From: Rostratula benghalensis
Taxonomy: Eukaryota; Chordata; Aves; Charadriiformes; Rostratulidae
Assembly: GCA_013399305.1 (NCBI GenBank)
Contig: VXAI01000013.1
Coordinates: forward strand, 293,807 to 357,806
Length of the DNA: 64,000 nucleotides
Reading direction: 5' to 3'
Part shown: in pieces, positions 26,001 through 38,898 of the stretch
Layout: each line of letters begins with the position of its first letter
How positions within the stretch are numbered: the stretch's first letter is position 1
The notes under the pieces: model-generated
What the model was told of the DNA's origin: nothing
Database searches by the model: none
Seen by the model: only the letters and a program-made list of their open reading frames with translations
Position numbers and translations under genes: made by a program

Positions 26001-27155
26001 GTATTATTTATTATATAGAGATATACCTTGCTTTGAAATCAACAGATTCCATATTTCTGGGAAAACCTGGATTCAATACAAACTAAAATAAACCCACATC
26101 AGTTCTGAGTCAGCTAAGTAAATGGTTGTTGGGCCTGCTGGATTAAAAATAAAATAATAATAATAAAAAAAACACAACACCAAAGACCTGAAGTTCTCCT
26201 TAGTTCTATAATGTCTTCTCTTTTCCCCTCCTGTTGTGAATGACTACTGATGGCTGTATAAGGAGAAGCTTATTAAGCAGAAGCTCTCAATTTGTAGCCA
26301 TCAGTAATATTTATACTATATCCAAGATTTATCTGCTAATGTTCATGATAAATGAAGATAAATCTAAATACGTTTATTAGGATTTTGACAAATAAAATAT
26401 TTAGAAAGAAAATTGGATACAAATTCCAAACTGACTTTTTGGATGAAAGAGCTATTGTATCTCTATGTATTTCTTAGGAATGAATTCAACATGTTGTACT
26501 TAAAAATTCTGAATGAGATTCATTTAATGTCTTTGTCATACATCAATGAGAGTTGTTCAGACTCCCTCTAGAGAGCAGCACATGATTCATATCATCGCAG
26601 AGTAAATATTCAAGTTTTTTGAAACGTCGCCCTAAGAAGCCTTTTGGTCTCCACTGGTTAGTAGATGTACACGGCTACAGTGAATAAGAGGGATTCTAGT
26701 TTCTCACTATGAAATTTGTAAAACCTGAGGTGTATCATGGTAAAGTCTATTTCACTTATATGAGCCAGATTTGGATTACATGCCAAGATATCTCAAAGGT
26801 AGGATTTCTTTTGAAGTTAGTATAAAGCTTTAAGGAATCTATTGTTTTCTCTGTTGTCAAGAAATTTATATTGTTATCATTATGCTGGTCAGAATACTGG
26901 TGTGAGAGAAACTTCATCATTAAAAAACATTACCTTCACTATGGACTCTTCAGTATTATTTCCTGTGCATAGATTGGATATTAATGGAAATATGAAAAAA
27001 TCGTGTTCAAATGTCCAATTTGTAGGCAATACCAATTGCACTGTCACAAGTATGTGTATGTCATAAAACAAATACCAAAAACTTTAGAAAAAAGTAACTG
27101 GTAAGCAACATTTAACAAAATTATGGGTGAGGAGATTAAAGAACAGGATGAATCT

Positions 27156-27193
27156 CTTTTTTTTGAAAACTTTTTTTTTTTTTTTTTTTTTTG
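27156..27193. repeat. T-rich homopolymer tract
   Basis: Two T runs, the second of about 22 bases, separated by a gaaaac interruption. No adjacent retrotransposed sequence recognised. Confidence 0.85.
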
Positions 27194-28173
27194 TAAGGGA
27201 TATTATAGTAAAGAGGGTATTTGTGTTAAGAAGGAAATGAAAATCTGAACACAGGAAGAAATGATACCAGGCTTGTACCATTCTACTCTTTTTTAGCAAA
27301 ATGCTCAACATAGATAATGCCCTCTTTACAAGTAGCAAAACAGTTTTGGATTTTCATTGATAAAATTGAAAATTTTGACTGTGAATTTATTAGGTTTTCT
27401 CATGGGCTTTCTCAGTCACAAAGTCATTTAAGACTGAATATAAATAAGAAAATTGATATGAAAGTGAGAATAAACATGGTAGAAAACAGTTATAGATTCC
27501 ACATTGCATAACTAGACCTCACTCGCAGTTTGAATCAAGCATTATCAAATGTTTTATCGCAGGTCAGAATCTAGACCTCAGGTAATCACTTGCCAAATGT
27601 CATTGAGAAAAGCTCTGTTCAATTATGCTTACTGATTGGCTTTTTAAAAAAATCAGCATTATGAGGGCACCTCAAGGGAGTCCTCTGGGTCTTCTACTGC
27701 CCACTGTGTTATTTCTTGCATGACAGCAAATACCTCACATGAGAAACCTTTATGAAAGGTTCTGGCACTGGGTACCTTAGGACACAAGAGTGCTCAAAGC
27801 CTCTGAGAAAAATCTTGCTGCTTGGAAATAAACTCTTTGACATGAGAACAGAGCTCTTTTGAAGGCTAACAACACTCTGGGGGTTTCTTTCACCCCTTTA
27901 CATTCCATACTTGAAACCTCCCTGGAGAAATTATGCAAATTAAATTATGTGGGTCAGTACTTTTCATTTTTCAAAAACTGATAACAAAAGGCTCTCTGGA
28001 TCCTCTGACTTTCAGACTGAAAATTTGAAGTAAGCTTTCTTACCAAGTAAACTCAAATAAGGGTGGATTGGTCTACTAATAGATCAGCCTGAATTGCATG
28101 CTGAAATTGGTACTGATGAATATGGTACCTTGCTACCACATTATATTTTGGATTTGTCATTATTTTTCATGAA

Positions 28174-28194
28174 GAAACAAACAAACAAACAAAA
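28174..28194. repeat. AAAC microsatellite
   Basis: About four aaac units followed by an A run. Confidence 0.85.
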
Positions 28195-28263
28195 ATTCAG
28201 AAGTTACCAAGTAAATAAGGACATGATATTCAAGCTACTGATTTAAGAATGTAGATAGCTTTG

Positions 28264-28474
28264 TTTTATTTTACTGTCAGGGTGGTGAAATGCTGGAACA
28301 GATTGTCTGGAAAAGTTGTGGATGCTCCATGCCCAAAGGTGTTGCAAGACCAGACTGGATGGGCTTTGAGCAACCTGGTCTAGTGGGAGGTGTCCCTGCC
28401 CATGGCAGGGAGGTTGGAAATCGATGAACTTAAAAGTCCTTTTCAACCCGAATCATTCAATGACTGTATGATTT
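28264..28474 (+). mobile_element. 5'-truncated CR1 LINE, 3' end only
   Basis: This is the end of a CR1 element, sense on the plus strand. It covers the last codons of the reverse transcriptase ORF region ('ctgtcagggtggtgaaatgctggaaca' spans 28274-28300, the RV..LERL-type segment) and the 3' UTR with gggctttgagcaacctggtc and tagtgggaggtgtccctgcc. It ends in degraded CR1 8-mers (aatcattcaatg, gtatgattt). CR1 elements are typically severely 5'-truncated by incomplete target-primed reverse transcription, and this copy of about 210 bp fits that. No coding capacity remains. Confidence 0.93.
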
Positions 28475-29250
28475 GCATGTTCAGATAATTATATGCAGAT
28501 AGTGTCATGTAAAAATCACACTATATCTTGTCAACTCTTACTGTGCTTTAAACAATATTGGTAAAAGCTAGGGTCTCATAGCTCTGTGATTTTAGGAACT
28601 ATATTTTGAGACACAGAAATTTAAAGCATATTTGAAATAACTTTTCTCCAATGAGAATCAGAACTTCTTGACAAAGAGTAGGTCACAGGTGCAATTCTGA
28701 GTAGGTGACAGGAATAAAAGACATACAAGGAATAAATGAAAGACAAGACAACTAATTTCTGTGTCCTTACTGTTTGTTTCTTACTCTGTATTAAAGGGAT
28801 TTTGGCCCTTTAAATGCTGGGGGGATTCTTGGGATTGCAACTTTTTGTTCATGTGCTTTCAGCTAAATCTAAACAACAGGACTTGCATCTAATTTAATTT
28901 AGCTAATTGAGGGAGAAACAGAGGATGAGAATCTTCACTATAATCATGAAAATTTTAAAATGGTACTAATTTTCAACGAGCTTCTTATTCACTCTCAGAA
29001 TTGTCTTATTTATTCCATAATATTCCAACACTTTTGAAATATTTCACAATAGACCTGGTGGAACAAATCTGATACTGGTTAGCTGAATATAGAGGATAAT
29101 ACAATTTTCAGTAAACAGATATGAAAGTAAGCAAATATTGTAGTAGTGAAAAAAGAAATGATTATTATTCAAAAAATACCAGCTGACACACTCTCCAGAA
29201 GTATTTAGCAAAATATGGGCTTTCCTCTTTTGAACCTTCTTTTTGGTTCA

Positions 29251-29376
29251 TTGCTTGTTTTGGTTTGGTTTTCTTTTGTTGCTGTTTTTTGTTTTGTTGT
29301 TGGTTTGTTTTGGATTTTTTTGGGGTTTTTTTGGTTTTGGTTTGGTTTGGTTTTTTGTTGGTTTTTATTTTTTGGG
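29251..29376 (+). repeat. long T/G-rich low-complexity tract
   Basis: The longest such tract in the window, about 125 bp of T and G with rare A or C, including tttggtttggtttgg units. It produces two overlapping incidental frames (Phe/Trp/Gly/Leu/Val-rich) that should not be read as membrane proteins. Confidence 0.85.
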
Positions 29377-32300
29377 AAACAGTGTTTCAGTATTTTTACA
29401 TATAATATTTCTTTTAAGCAGCTTCAATTTTTTTTTTATTTTCATTTAATTTTCTTCAGCTAAAGCTAGTTGACAAATTTGATTTAAAATATCCCAGATT
29501 CTGTTTTCAAAAAATTTCTAAATGTTTAAAGAATTCCATCCACTGACATTATCTGTTTTGGTTTTCAATTCCACTCATGTTTGCAGTCCCTAATTGTAAT
29601 TTAGAAAAATCTTTATGCTGTCCTGAAGTTTTTCTGTCTTCTTCATTCACTGCTCAGTCTATAATTCAGAGACCCAGTTATGTATTTATTATGGTATAGT
29701 TGAAGACAGAAGTAGAGTTGATCTCAATCCCTTTGTGTTGTTAGATGAAACAAAAATGAAACAAAGAGGATACACTCTTTAATCAGAATACAGGAAAAGA
29801 ACAGTTACTGCTGAAGCATGGTCCTATCTAGCATCTCTTTCCAGGTCTCTTCTTGCTTTCAATAAGGTGGGGAAAGAAAACTAAATCTAGACTGAATTTC
29901 AATAGGAAAGCCATTATCCATCTATTTTAAAAAAAGAACCAAGTTCAGCTACCCTGCTAGCTTCATAATATTAATACTGATGTTTTATGAGGTGGAAAGT
30001 GATGTTGCTGTTGGCAAGACATACCTAGAACTGAATTATGAGAATTACCGGAGAAGTGATAATTTTCTTTCTTTTTAAGATATTGGCTAAAGAAGAAAAG
30101 CCTGATTTAATCCTTAGTCTGATTTCAGTGCTGGATTAGGTATATCATTTTGCTTGATTTAGTTTTTCTTTCACGGTCTGTGAAATGTAGATGTGGATGC
30201 AATAGAGCCTAAATCTAAACTCTCTGAATATGAAATTTCCAGTGGAATCTGTGAAAACATTATGCAAGGAAAGCTTTTTTATATTGATTGAATATGCCTG
30301 ATTCTGAAAACTATTCGTCCTTTTTCTCTTTTACATCCAAATGCTAATCTCTCCATACAACGAGAGATTTATCCTTGCTAATCAATGGGGACAGTAAACT
30401 TAGCATAATGGCTGTTCTAAAAACTTCATCCTTTTATCCTGAAACTGTAGCATAATCCTTGTTCAAAGCTAGTAATATTTTACATGCCACTTTTCTCCCC
30501 GTTCTTTTTGACAGTGAAGACCCTTGCATTGTCCTATTGCTTAGGTTCCTGCCACATATTATTTTTACCATTACTATAAATAAACTCAACCTCTTGACAA
30601 CAGAGGGTGAAGAAGTCCACTGAAGGATTATGTTGAATACATAGTGGAGTTGAGAATTAGCGTCAGGAAGTTGTCATTCTGAAATGACACTAGCATATTC
30701 TCTGTTGAAATATTTTAACAGAAGGTATAGAATTATTTCATAAGAAAAGCCAACAATGATATGTATATATGCTGCAGTTGATCTTACTATAGGTTTTTAT
30801 ATTTTTTGTACAAGCATTAACTTTTCACAAGGCTAAAACACAAATAGCATCTCATAATGTTTATATAGTGCTGATTTAGTTTTAAATGCCAATTTACTTA
30901 TCTGACATGGAGAAAGTCTGTAGTAAAACATGTGCATTTTTATTGAACTAATGTCCAAATTTCTGTCACAGTATTCATACATACAATAATCATTATAACC
31001 TATAATATTGTTGACTTTATATGAGACAGGCAGTCTAAATAAAATCTGCTTTACATTCATGTTCTTCTGGTTTTTTTTTACATTCATAACAAACAAATAT
31101 GAATGAATCATTTAAATTCATGTCTAATCCATTCCTTAGATAAGTTATGAAGATTCTAATTTCCTTTTTTATTACCTTGGATTTTCATTTGATCTGCTTA
31201 AGCATTGTAAGATAAGTATCTATTTTAATAACCATAAAAATACATTTCAACTTAATTTTATAGTATTCTGCTTGCTGCGATAATTTCTTTAACATTAATG
31301 ATGTGTTTTCTTCCATGTATTATGCTTTTATTGTGTATCAACTTAAGATATCTATTAGCCTGGATTTTTTTTTGTTTATAAAGCAACACCATTCAACAGA
31401 AGTTCTAAATTTTTATATAATTTTCTAAGTTCATTTTTTCTGAAATTCCGTGGTTGGACTACAAATAGGCTTTAAAGGAGCTGGAAACTCAGGACACGGG
31501 GCTTTTAAAGGCACCTGGACACATTTGGGAGGAGGAACAATGACCCCTTCTTGTGAAAGCCAGTGCTAGATGGCGAACAAATGCAGCATAATGGTATCTT
31601 TGAATAGCCAATTCCTACTTATAGTTGCTTATGTATATATAGAAACTTACAAGTGTACATATATTCCATCTTTCCTGATGGCTACTTTGGTTCACTCTGC
31701 CTTTTGCCTGGCAATCTCTGTAGCACATTCTGCTTTCGGTCTCATTTTTCATTTGCTGAGCACACTTTATACTTAAATCCATTCTTCTTTAGGCTCCTCT
31801 CCTTAAACCATTCTTCCTGCTTTCAGATTTAAAGCCCTCAGCAGCTTTCTCTTGAAACATTATGCTGATATTTGTCTCCTGTTAAAGTTACACATGAATT
31901 TTGTTGGAGAGTTGCTGAGTTAAAATATGTAAAGTAATTCTGTGCTCTGTTCAATCTGCTTGAATGCTAAATGGATATAGCATGCTGATTTCCAGCACTA
32001 GTGCACACAGGAAACCATATATTAAACTCTCACCTCTTTATAATCTACAACCTAAAAAATACAGAATATAACTTTAAGGCACTGTGCACAACGTGTGAAG
32101 AACCAGACTACTTGGCTGGTAGCTTTAGAGACACTATACCTGAGACACATATATTGTTGCTGGCGTTGTTGAAATACTACCAAGTTGCTCCCAATACACC
32201 TTTCAAAGGAAATAGACTGTCTGTACAGAAATACATTCTTTATACTTCTCTTGACATTTTCTTTTAAATACTTGCATCTCCGCACTCTGTAAATGATTTT

Positions 32301-35127
32301 ATGCTGTGCAAAGGGAAAGTATATGACCTACGAAGAGCTTACAATACACTGAAACTCTTTGGGGACTTGAAGTGAGTTGTGAAACATTCATAGACCTTCC
32401 TGTGCTCCTGTGCATTGCAATATTTAAGGCATTTGTAATGCTTATGCTTATGCAAAATTTAAGTGAGGTGATTCACTACTTAGCTGAACCCTCAGGACAA
32501 AGTACTGAAGCTCACTTCATATTGTGTATGAGGGGAGAAAGCACTTCAGAGTGGGATTCTCAGTGACCTGTTGAGTGGGAAGCTGATCAAACTGAATTAA
32601 ATGCAAGAATAAGGTTAGGGTTCGATTGCTTTCCTGGGTGCAGAAGATTTAAGATTTCCTCAGGTTTAAGGTCACTGCTAGCTTTGGTCTTACAAAAGAA
32701 TTTCACTGGCTAAGTGAAAAGGCAATAATCAGACTAGGGACTGTAGCTCTGATAGTTAGAGTTTATGTAATTCCTTTTGAAAATGTTTGTAAGTACTTCC
32801 CAGTAAGGGGAAGATAAAAGAAAGAAATTGTGTTTTCTTATGCATATTCCCTTTCCTTGACCTTGCTGACACTAATGTAAAGGGGCAAGGTGGTTTACAA
32901 ATTCATTATCTCCTTTGTCTGCCCTACAAAGAAATCTCTCCAGTAAAGAAACAACCCCCTGTGATTGCAGATTTTGACATGTCTGTCACTTCTATTTGCA
33001 ATTTGTTAAAACTAATCCAAATATACATTTTACATTACAATAATTTTTTAACACGTGAAGCAAAGCATTTTTGGGGAAAAATGTGCTCTGTTATTAAACG
33101 TTCAAAGGTTTTCCAGTTGCTTTTTCTGTTTACATAATAAGATAAAACTCTTCTTTAAAAACTGTCAGGGAAGTTAAGCAATTTAAACAATTGCATTTTA
33201 ATCTTTACAGTGTGTTTTCCCAGCAGTAGGTTCCCTTTGGAACATTTTAATTTAATATTTTGTCTGAACAGTGACAAGGTCATTTCCCTTCTCCTCTTCT
33301 TGCCTTGCCTTGTCTCCTGCCATTTCTTCTCTCATTGAATCTAATAACAAGTAGTTTCCTGGATTCAGCTGGATCAGAACTTGTTTTCTACATTTAAAGA
33401 GAATATGGAAATGCACAAAGAATTTACAGTGCTGGAAGAAAATTGTCTTGGTGCTCCAAATCTACCTGCTTTACTTTCCATGAATGGCTGCTCTATCACT
33501 TCCAGAAATAATAGAGAATAATTTTAGTTCTGAGGAGGAGGACAGATACAAAGTTGGAAATGTCATGCCATGTGAAAGGATGCTATGGAGGTCATCTTTG
33601 TCTGGGCTTCAATGAAAGGAAGAATTTAATAAGATTACAGCTTCCATAGTCCCATTGTCCAGAAAAAAGACCCAGAGACCCAGAAACAAGACTATATCAG
33701 ATGTTTATGTTCTGATCCCTGAGTCGTATGCAAACCTCAGTGGTTTGCTTGCTGTTGTGATGGGGGAAATTCCATTTTTCTGAAGTAAAACTACATGCAT
33801 TAAAAATTATATTTATGAGAGTCAGTGTATAAATATGTATGAAAAGAATTCTTTTTTTTTAATTACTGTCTGTTTCTTCCTCCTGTTCCTCCTGCCAGCT
33901 TTCCAGTTAAATATGTATTTGAAGGTAAAAAAACAGTTTAGCTGTGAGTGACAGCACCATTGGAATAAGTTGAACTAAAAGGTAGAATTTCAGGAATGCT
34001 GTTAAATGGAAAAGCTGTGTAAAGCCTGAGAATTTCTTCCCTGGAATAGGATAAAAATTGGCAGCACTCATGTTACTCTGGAGAATCACTGTCACTCAAG
34101 GGTGTTGCATAACTCTCACAGCAGACTGTTTTTTCCAAAGTTGTTTGGCTGAATAATGATGATTTCTGTTCTGAAGATATGCAAGTCTTTTGCATAGTCA
34201 TGAAACAAAGGAAGGATCCTTCCATCCATTTGATTTCAGAGCGCAAGTGCCGTCTGCTTCAGCTCCATCTTTATGCAAAGAAATCTTTCTCTTCATGTTG
34301 ATCCATGAAATACATTTTGAATTTCAGAAAGGGGAGAGCACAAAGGCCATTGGCAAGAAGGAAACATAACTAGTGCAAAAGTCAGGGATTTTTTTTCTTT
34401 TGTAACAGCTTCAAATTTGGATGATTTTTTTAGGAGATTCTGAGTAAATGTGTGGAGATTAGTGCAATGAAAACAAGACCACTCAATACTGGAGGAAATG
34501 AATGTGGAAAAACATTGTTATCGGGCAAGGAAAGTTTCACATGCTAAGGAATTAAAAATATGGGTTTTGTCTTTAACAATAGCTCAAGTTATTCTGTCAA
34601 GTTGCAAAAAGAATAAGATGACTCAGATAAAAATGAATTTTAAAGTGAGTCAGATGCCACAATAGGGATGATTCAGAAATAGTACTTCCTCAGAAAAGGC
34701 TTCCAGTAAGCAACATGTTATTAAATATTTTAATACACATGGCCAAGTGTATTGAGAGTGTCTTTCAGTCCTTGTCAGTCATGTGACATGTTCTAGAACA
34801 GAAAGACAATTAATATCAAAGTACACTTACATTTACATAATAATAGACCTTTTGAGTAGAAATATTAATAAGATACAAATTCATGCAATTAAATTTAATT
34901 TGGTACACTTTTGTGTTAAAAAATAACCTTTTAATGAAATTTGGAAATAAGAGAAGTCTGCAGAAAGCAGAAAGCTCTTAGCATTAGTGCAACATGAGTA
35001 GTATCCCTATTCTATTGAATTTTATTTAAAGAATTATGTGTTTGCATACAGTCCCATTGCACACACTTAAAAATACTTTTAAAATGCTGTATCATATGAA
35101 ATGAATATAGTCTATACATTATTCTAT

Positions 35128-35161
35128 GATTCTATCCTTAATGGAATAGAAGGATAGAATC
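35128..35161. repeat. perfect 12-bp inverted repeat
   Basis: gattctatcctt (35128-35139) pairs perfectly with aaggatagaatc (35150-35161) across a 10-nt spacer. The left side, attctatgattctat, looks like a CR1 terminal 8-mer repeat, but no CR1 body precedes it. Confidence 0.8.
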
Positions 35162-35961
35162 CTTCAAGAGCATCAGTTTTACACACTTCCACAGCCATAA
35201 GGTCTTTATTTATAAATCCCTGTGTTAGCTATAGCTATAGTAAAAGGGTCTTGTGGCATGGATTGTAAAAGCAACATGTTAGTGTCCACATGCCTTTTGG
35301 ACTAGATTCTTGAAAGGTAATGCATACTTTCTTCACGGCAATGTGACTTTCTGTAAAGATTACCAAAACCTATGTTGTTCACATTATTTTTCAATTATCC
35401 AGTCCTAGAGACCTTTGAAGGGAGGAGATAGAAAATGAAATGGTAGTTTCTTTTACTTGTTGGTCAAGCAGAACACAAGTGCTCCAGTGTGAAAGATTGA
35501 ACTCATGTTGTCTTAACTATTCTTTAGCTTACAGCCCTCTATATTTTCTCAGTCTTGTATGTTTATTAAATAAGTAACAATGTCCTATGTATTTAATTGT
35601 TTCATGTCATCACTTGTCATACAAGAAAACTCAGTGTAGGATGTTTTGGTCTCGGTTCTGATATAAAATGTTTGGTTGAACAGAATACATGAAGGACTTA
35701 TTTTTTACATTCCATTATACAACAGCCTCATTTTCAAAGGAACACTATGTTCTTCTGATAATAATTTCTCAAACAACTCAGCATGTTTAAGATGTTTAAA
35801 GTGAAATGACTTAAATCTGTTTTGTTGTCTTTGGAAACATTGCATTTTGTTACTGGAAGGCTGAAAAATTGAATTGTGAATCAATAAAATGGAAAACAAT
35901 AGATGTAAGTAATATCACATACTGCAAATTTTAATCTGACAAATGTCAGGACAGCAATTTT

Positions 35962-35977
35962 GATGATCATGATCATC
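35962..35977. repeat. 16-bp perfect palindrome
   Basis: gatgatcatgatcatc is its own reverse complement, with an ATGATCAT core. A chance palindrome in ATC-rich sequence is possible. Confidence 0.8.
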
Positions 35978-36246
35978 CAGAGAATGGAATGCTACTGCAT
36001 ATGGCCTCATTTTTCTAGAAAACTTACACATGTGCTTATCTGTAAGTTACCCCTCTGGGTTTATCAAATCCAATCTGGGTACACAGCAAACATTTATCCT
36101 TCTGAAAGGCAGAGCTGTGTTTTTATGGTGTTTCATTTTTTAAAGCATCAGAACTTGCAAGGAGGAAAACATAATTGGGATGACTGTTTCAGTTCTTCAG
36201 CATGACTTCCATTTTTTAGCTTCTCTGAATTGACTTCAATTACAGT

Positions 36247-36274
36247 GCAGAAATATCTATGCAGAAATATTTAT
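36247..36274. repeat. 14-bp tandem duplication
   Basis: gcagaaatatctat is followed directly by gcagaaatatttat, one transition apart. Confidence 0.85.
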
Positions 36275-36930
36275 GTTTTAGAAAACTGTGTTTATGATGA
36301 CAAGTGGAACAGCACCAAGAGGAGAGAACTGAGCCATATGTACATAAGTGATTGATGTGGTTCAGTTGGAACGGATTAATACGTTGTAATAATTGGTGCT
36401 GGGAGCTTGATGTCCACCCTGTTATAATTTCTGAGAGTATACTTTAGGCTGGCTTCAGTGGGGTCTTATGGGCTGAATGACTGATAACAGTCAGAGTGCA
36501 TTAGGTATCCTGGATTGCATTTTCCAATTTAACTTCATCCATAAGGAATCCAGTCGATGCACTCTGAGAAGGCTGTACAGTGTGAACTGTACCACAAGTG
36601 GATTCAACATGATGATTCACATCCAAAGTGCATGCCTGATTTGAACTAGGAAAAATTAATAATGTAGATGCAGAAAGTCCTTATTTCAGAACATTATGGC
36701 ATTCCTAAGGCATAGGACACCAGTATGAAATCACTGCCCTGAATCACAGCATAAAGAATATTTAGAACCTGGTTCCCTAGAACTCTCATCCTGAGATAGG
36801 TCTGCATGGGACATAGCGTGTCAAAAAGACAAAGAACAAAGCAGATAGACTGCAAATAATTTTATCATGCTTATTTCTGACTTGCATGGGGGAAGTTATG
36901 AATGTTTAGGAAAAGTAAGGAAGCTCAGGT

Positions 36931-37019
36931 TTTCGGGGTTTGGGAGGTTTTTGAAAGTGGTGGGGTTTTTTGCTTTAGTTTGTTTTTGGTTTTTTGTTTT
37001 GTTTTTTTTTTTTTTTTTT
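36931..37019 (+). repeat. T/G-rich low-complexity tract ending in poly-T
   Basis: G-interrupted T runs (including tggggttttttg and tttttggttttttg) pass into a T run of about 18. Confidence 0.8.
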
Positions 37020-38008
37020 AAGAATTTTCCAAATATTACAGACACACTGAACTTTCAATTCTTAGATTTTACACCCAATCAAGGTAGAAAACCATCAGCA
37101 TTATTAGAATTCTCTTGTGGGCAGCACCATGTTCTGTTCATCAATCTGCTATGCCCATTTTCTTAGCCCTCACTGGGAAATTAAATAATCCTGACTGACA
37201 ACTGACACATTAATTGCCTTTGAGGGAGCACACCTTTAAAAAGCAGTAATTTAAAGTCTTCTGCTTTGGTGGAAGAACCAATTTGCAGCATCATCAGTCA
37301 GGGTTTTGACATGTAACTTTGCACTTGCCATTTTGTTAATAAAGAAGCACACTTGAATCCTGAGAGAGTGTTTCCCTAAAGAGAAACTTAGATGTCTTTG
37401 TGAAATTAAGATGACTTTGATAGGGACATGTAATGAATGTTTAAATGAGTTATTAACCTTTCATGACTTCAGTGAGTGTTACTGCAAGACAATTCATCAT
37501 TATATTGTCATAAACTGCAAAAAGGTGAATATCACAGTAAGATTCATTTCTTTAAAAGTTTATTTCTTGCTAGTTTTGTGCATAACAAAAAACAATTTCT
37601 TGTGTATCTAATGTTTTATAAGCTGCATGGAAGAGAATATAGTCATAATAACTTTGAATATATACTAAAAACCAAATGAGAAATTAAAAAAAAATATTCC
37701 TGCAGCAATTAATAATTTCAAATATTAATTTTAGTTCAAATTTTCACAAGCATGTTACTAAGTCAAGAGTAGTTACATCATTTTCCTTTCCATCAAAGAT
37801 AGCCTATGTATATATTTCAGTTTATCAGAAAAGATCTTTCATTTTTTCCACCCTATGCAAAATATCAATGAAAGGGAAAATTTTCAAAATTCTAAAATTG
37901 AAAATAAGTGTTCACATTCTCAGGAGGAGTAAATTTTCAATGCCTAAAGGTTCTATATTTTTATATGGGTTGGGTGCATTCAAATGTCATTTTTAAGGAT
38001 AAAATCTT

Positions 38009-38074
38009 GGGGTTTTTTATTATTGATTTTCTTGTTGGGCTTTTTCGTTGTTTTGTTGTTGGGTTTTTTTTTTA
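38009..38074 (+). repeat. T/G-rich low-complexity tract
   Basis: Includes ggggttttttat, cttgttgggcttttt and gttgggttttttttt. Same class as the tract about 1 kb upstream. Confidence 0.75.
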
Positions 38075-38830
38075 TGAGCCTAGATTCCCTCACAAGGAAG
38101 TTTTAATGGATTTTCTTTTTACCTTCCTAGTTGGAAACAATTTGAATACCTAACGTGAGAAATTGCTAATACTTTGAGGTTAGTAAAGGCTGTTTCATTT
38201 AGAAATACACTGTAAATATGTGGTTGAAATGAAGACTTCAAGCAACATGAAGGAGTGTCTAGGGCTGGAAATGGACTACTTTGGGAAGGTTGCTCTTGTT
38301 CTCCAGGAGCTGTAAATTATTATACACAGTATGAAACCAGAATCGAACAAAGGTATGAGATAATTATCCACCACAGGAGCTATATGTCCTTTTGACACAA
38401 TTCTGCGAAAATTACAAAAAGAATGTTACCCTGTCCTGTAATGTATTTGCTCTTGTTATTTGTCATTTGTGTCATCATGTCAGCAATTTCAAATTTGAAA
38501 GTTAAATCATAGCAAATTGTCACAGTGGTGGTTCATGCAGTGTTAGAACGACATTCATGTGATTGTTTTAGTAAATGGCTCATTGGAAAAATATTTTCTG
38601 CTCAGTTGAAAGTTTTGCTGCAGGGATTAAAGCATATGAATCTGAAATAGAAATTCAAGTTATTCAAGTGTAAAAATTGACCTTTCACTGATATATTCTT
38701 AACTAAAATGTTCACTGAGTTGACTACGAACAGGAAGTTTGTGTTTCATTTTACTTAGCATTAATAAAATGAATGAACTTCATTCTATTTAAGATATTTA
38801 AAATTTGGCTAAAACATAAAATTCACTTAA

Positions 38831-38898
38831 TTAAAAACCAAACCTAACCAAACTAAACAAAAACAAACCCCCAAACAAATAAACAAAACCAAAACCAA
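38831..38898 (-). repeat. A/C-rich low-complexity tract (T/G-rich on minus strand)
   Basis: A runs with CC or CCC at intervals (accaaacctaaccaaac, aaacccccaaac). It lies about 0.75 kb from the opposite-strand tract at 38009. Confidence 0.8.

Larger units (their letters stand above)
19343..28263. other. AT-rich noncoding stretch
   Basis: No gene or named transposon recognised. Contains a 33-bp tandem duplication (21242-21307), an A/C-rich tract (21569-21613), poly-T runs (23013-23030; 27156-27193) and an AAAC microsatellite (28174-28194). All open frames are under about 85 codons. Confidence 0.55.

Noticed and set aside
29215..29463. Plus-strand frames predicting a very hydrophobic Phe/Trp/Leu/Val-rich protein, like a membrane protein
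   Set aside because: Produced entirely by the T/G-rich low-complexity tract; similar artefacts occur at 36867-37166 and 59736-59953.
32616..32640. ggttcgatt resembling a tRNA B box
   Set aside because: The flanking bases cannot form a T-arm stem and no A box or acceptor stem is found at the right distance.
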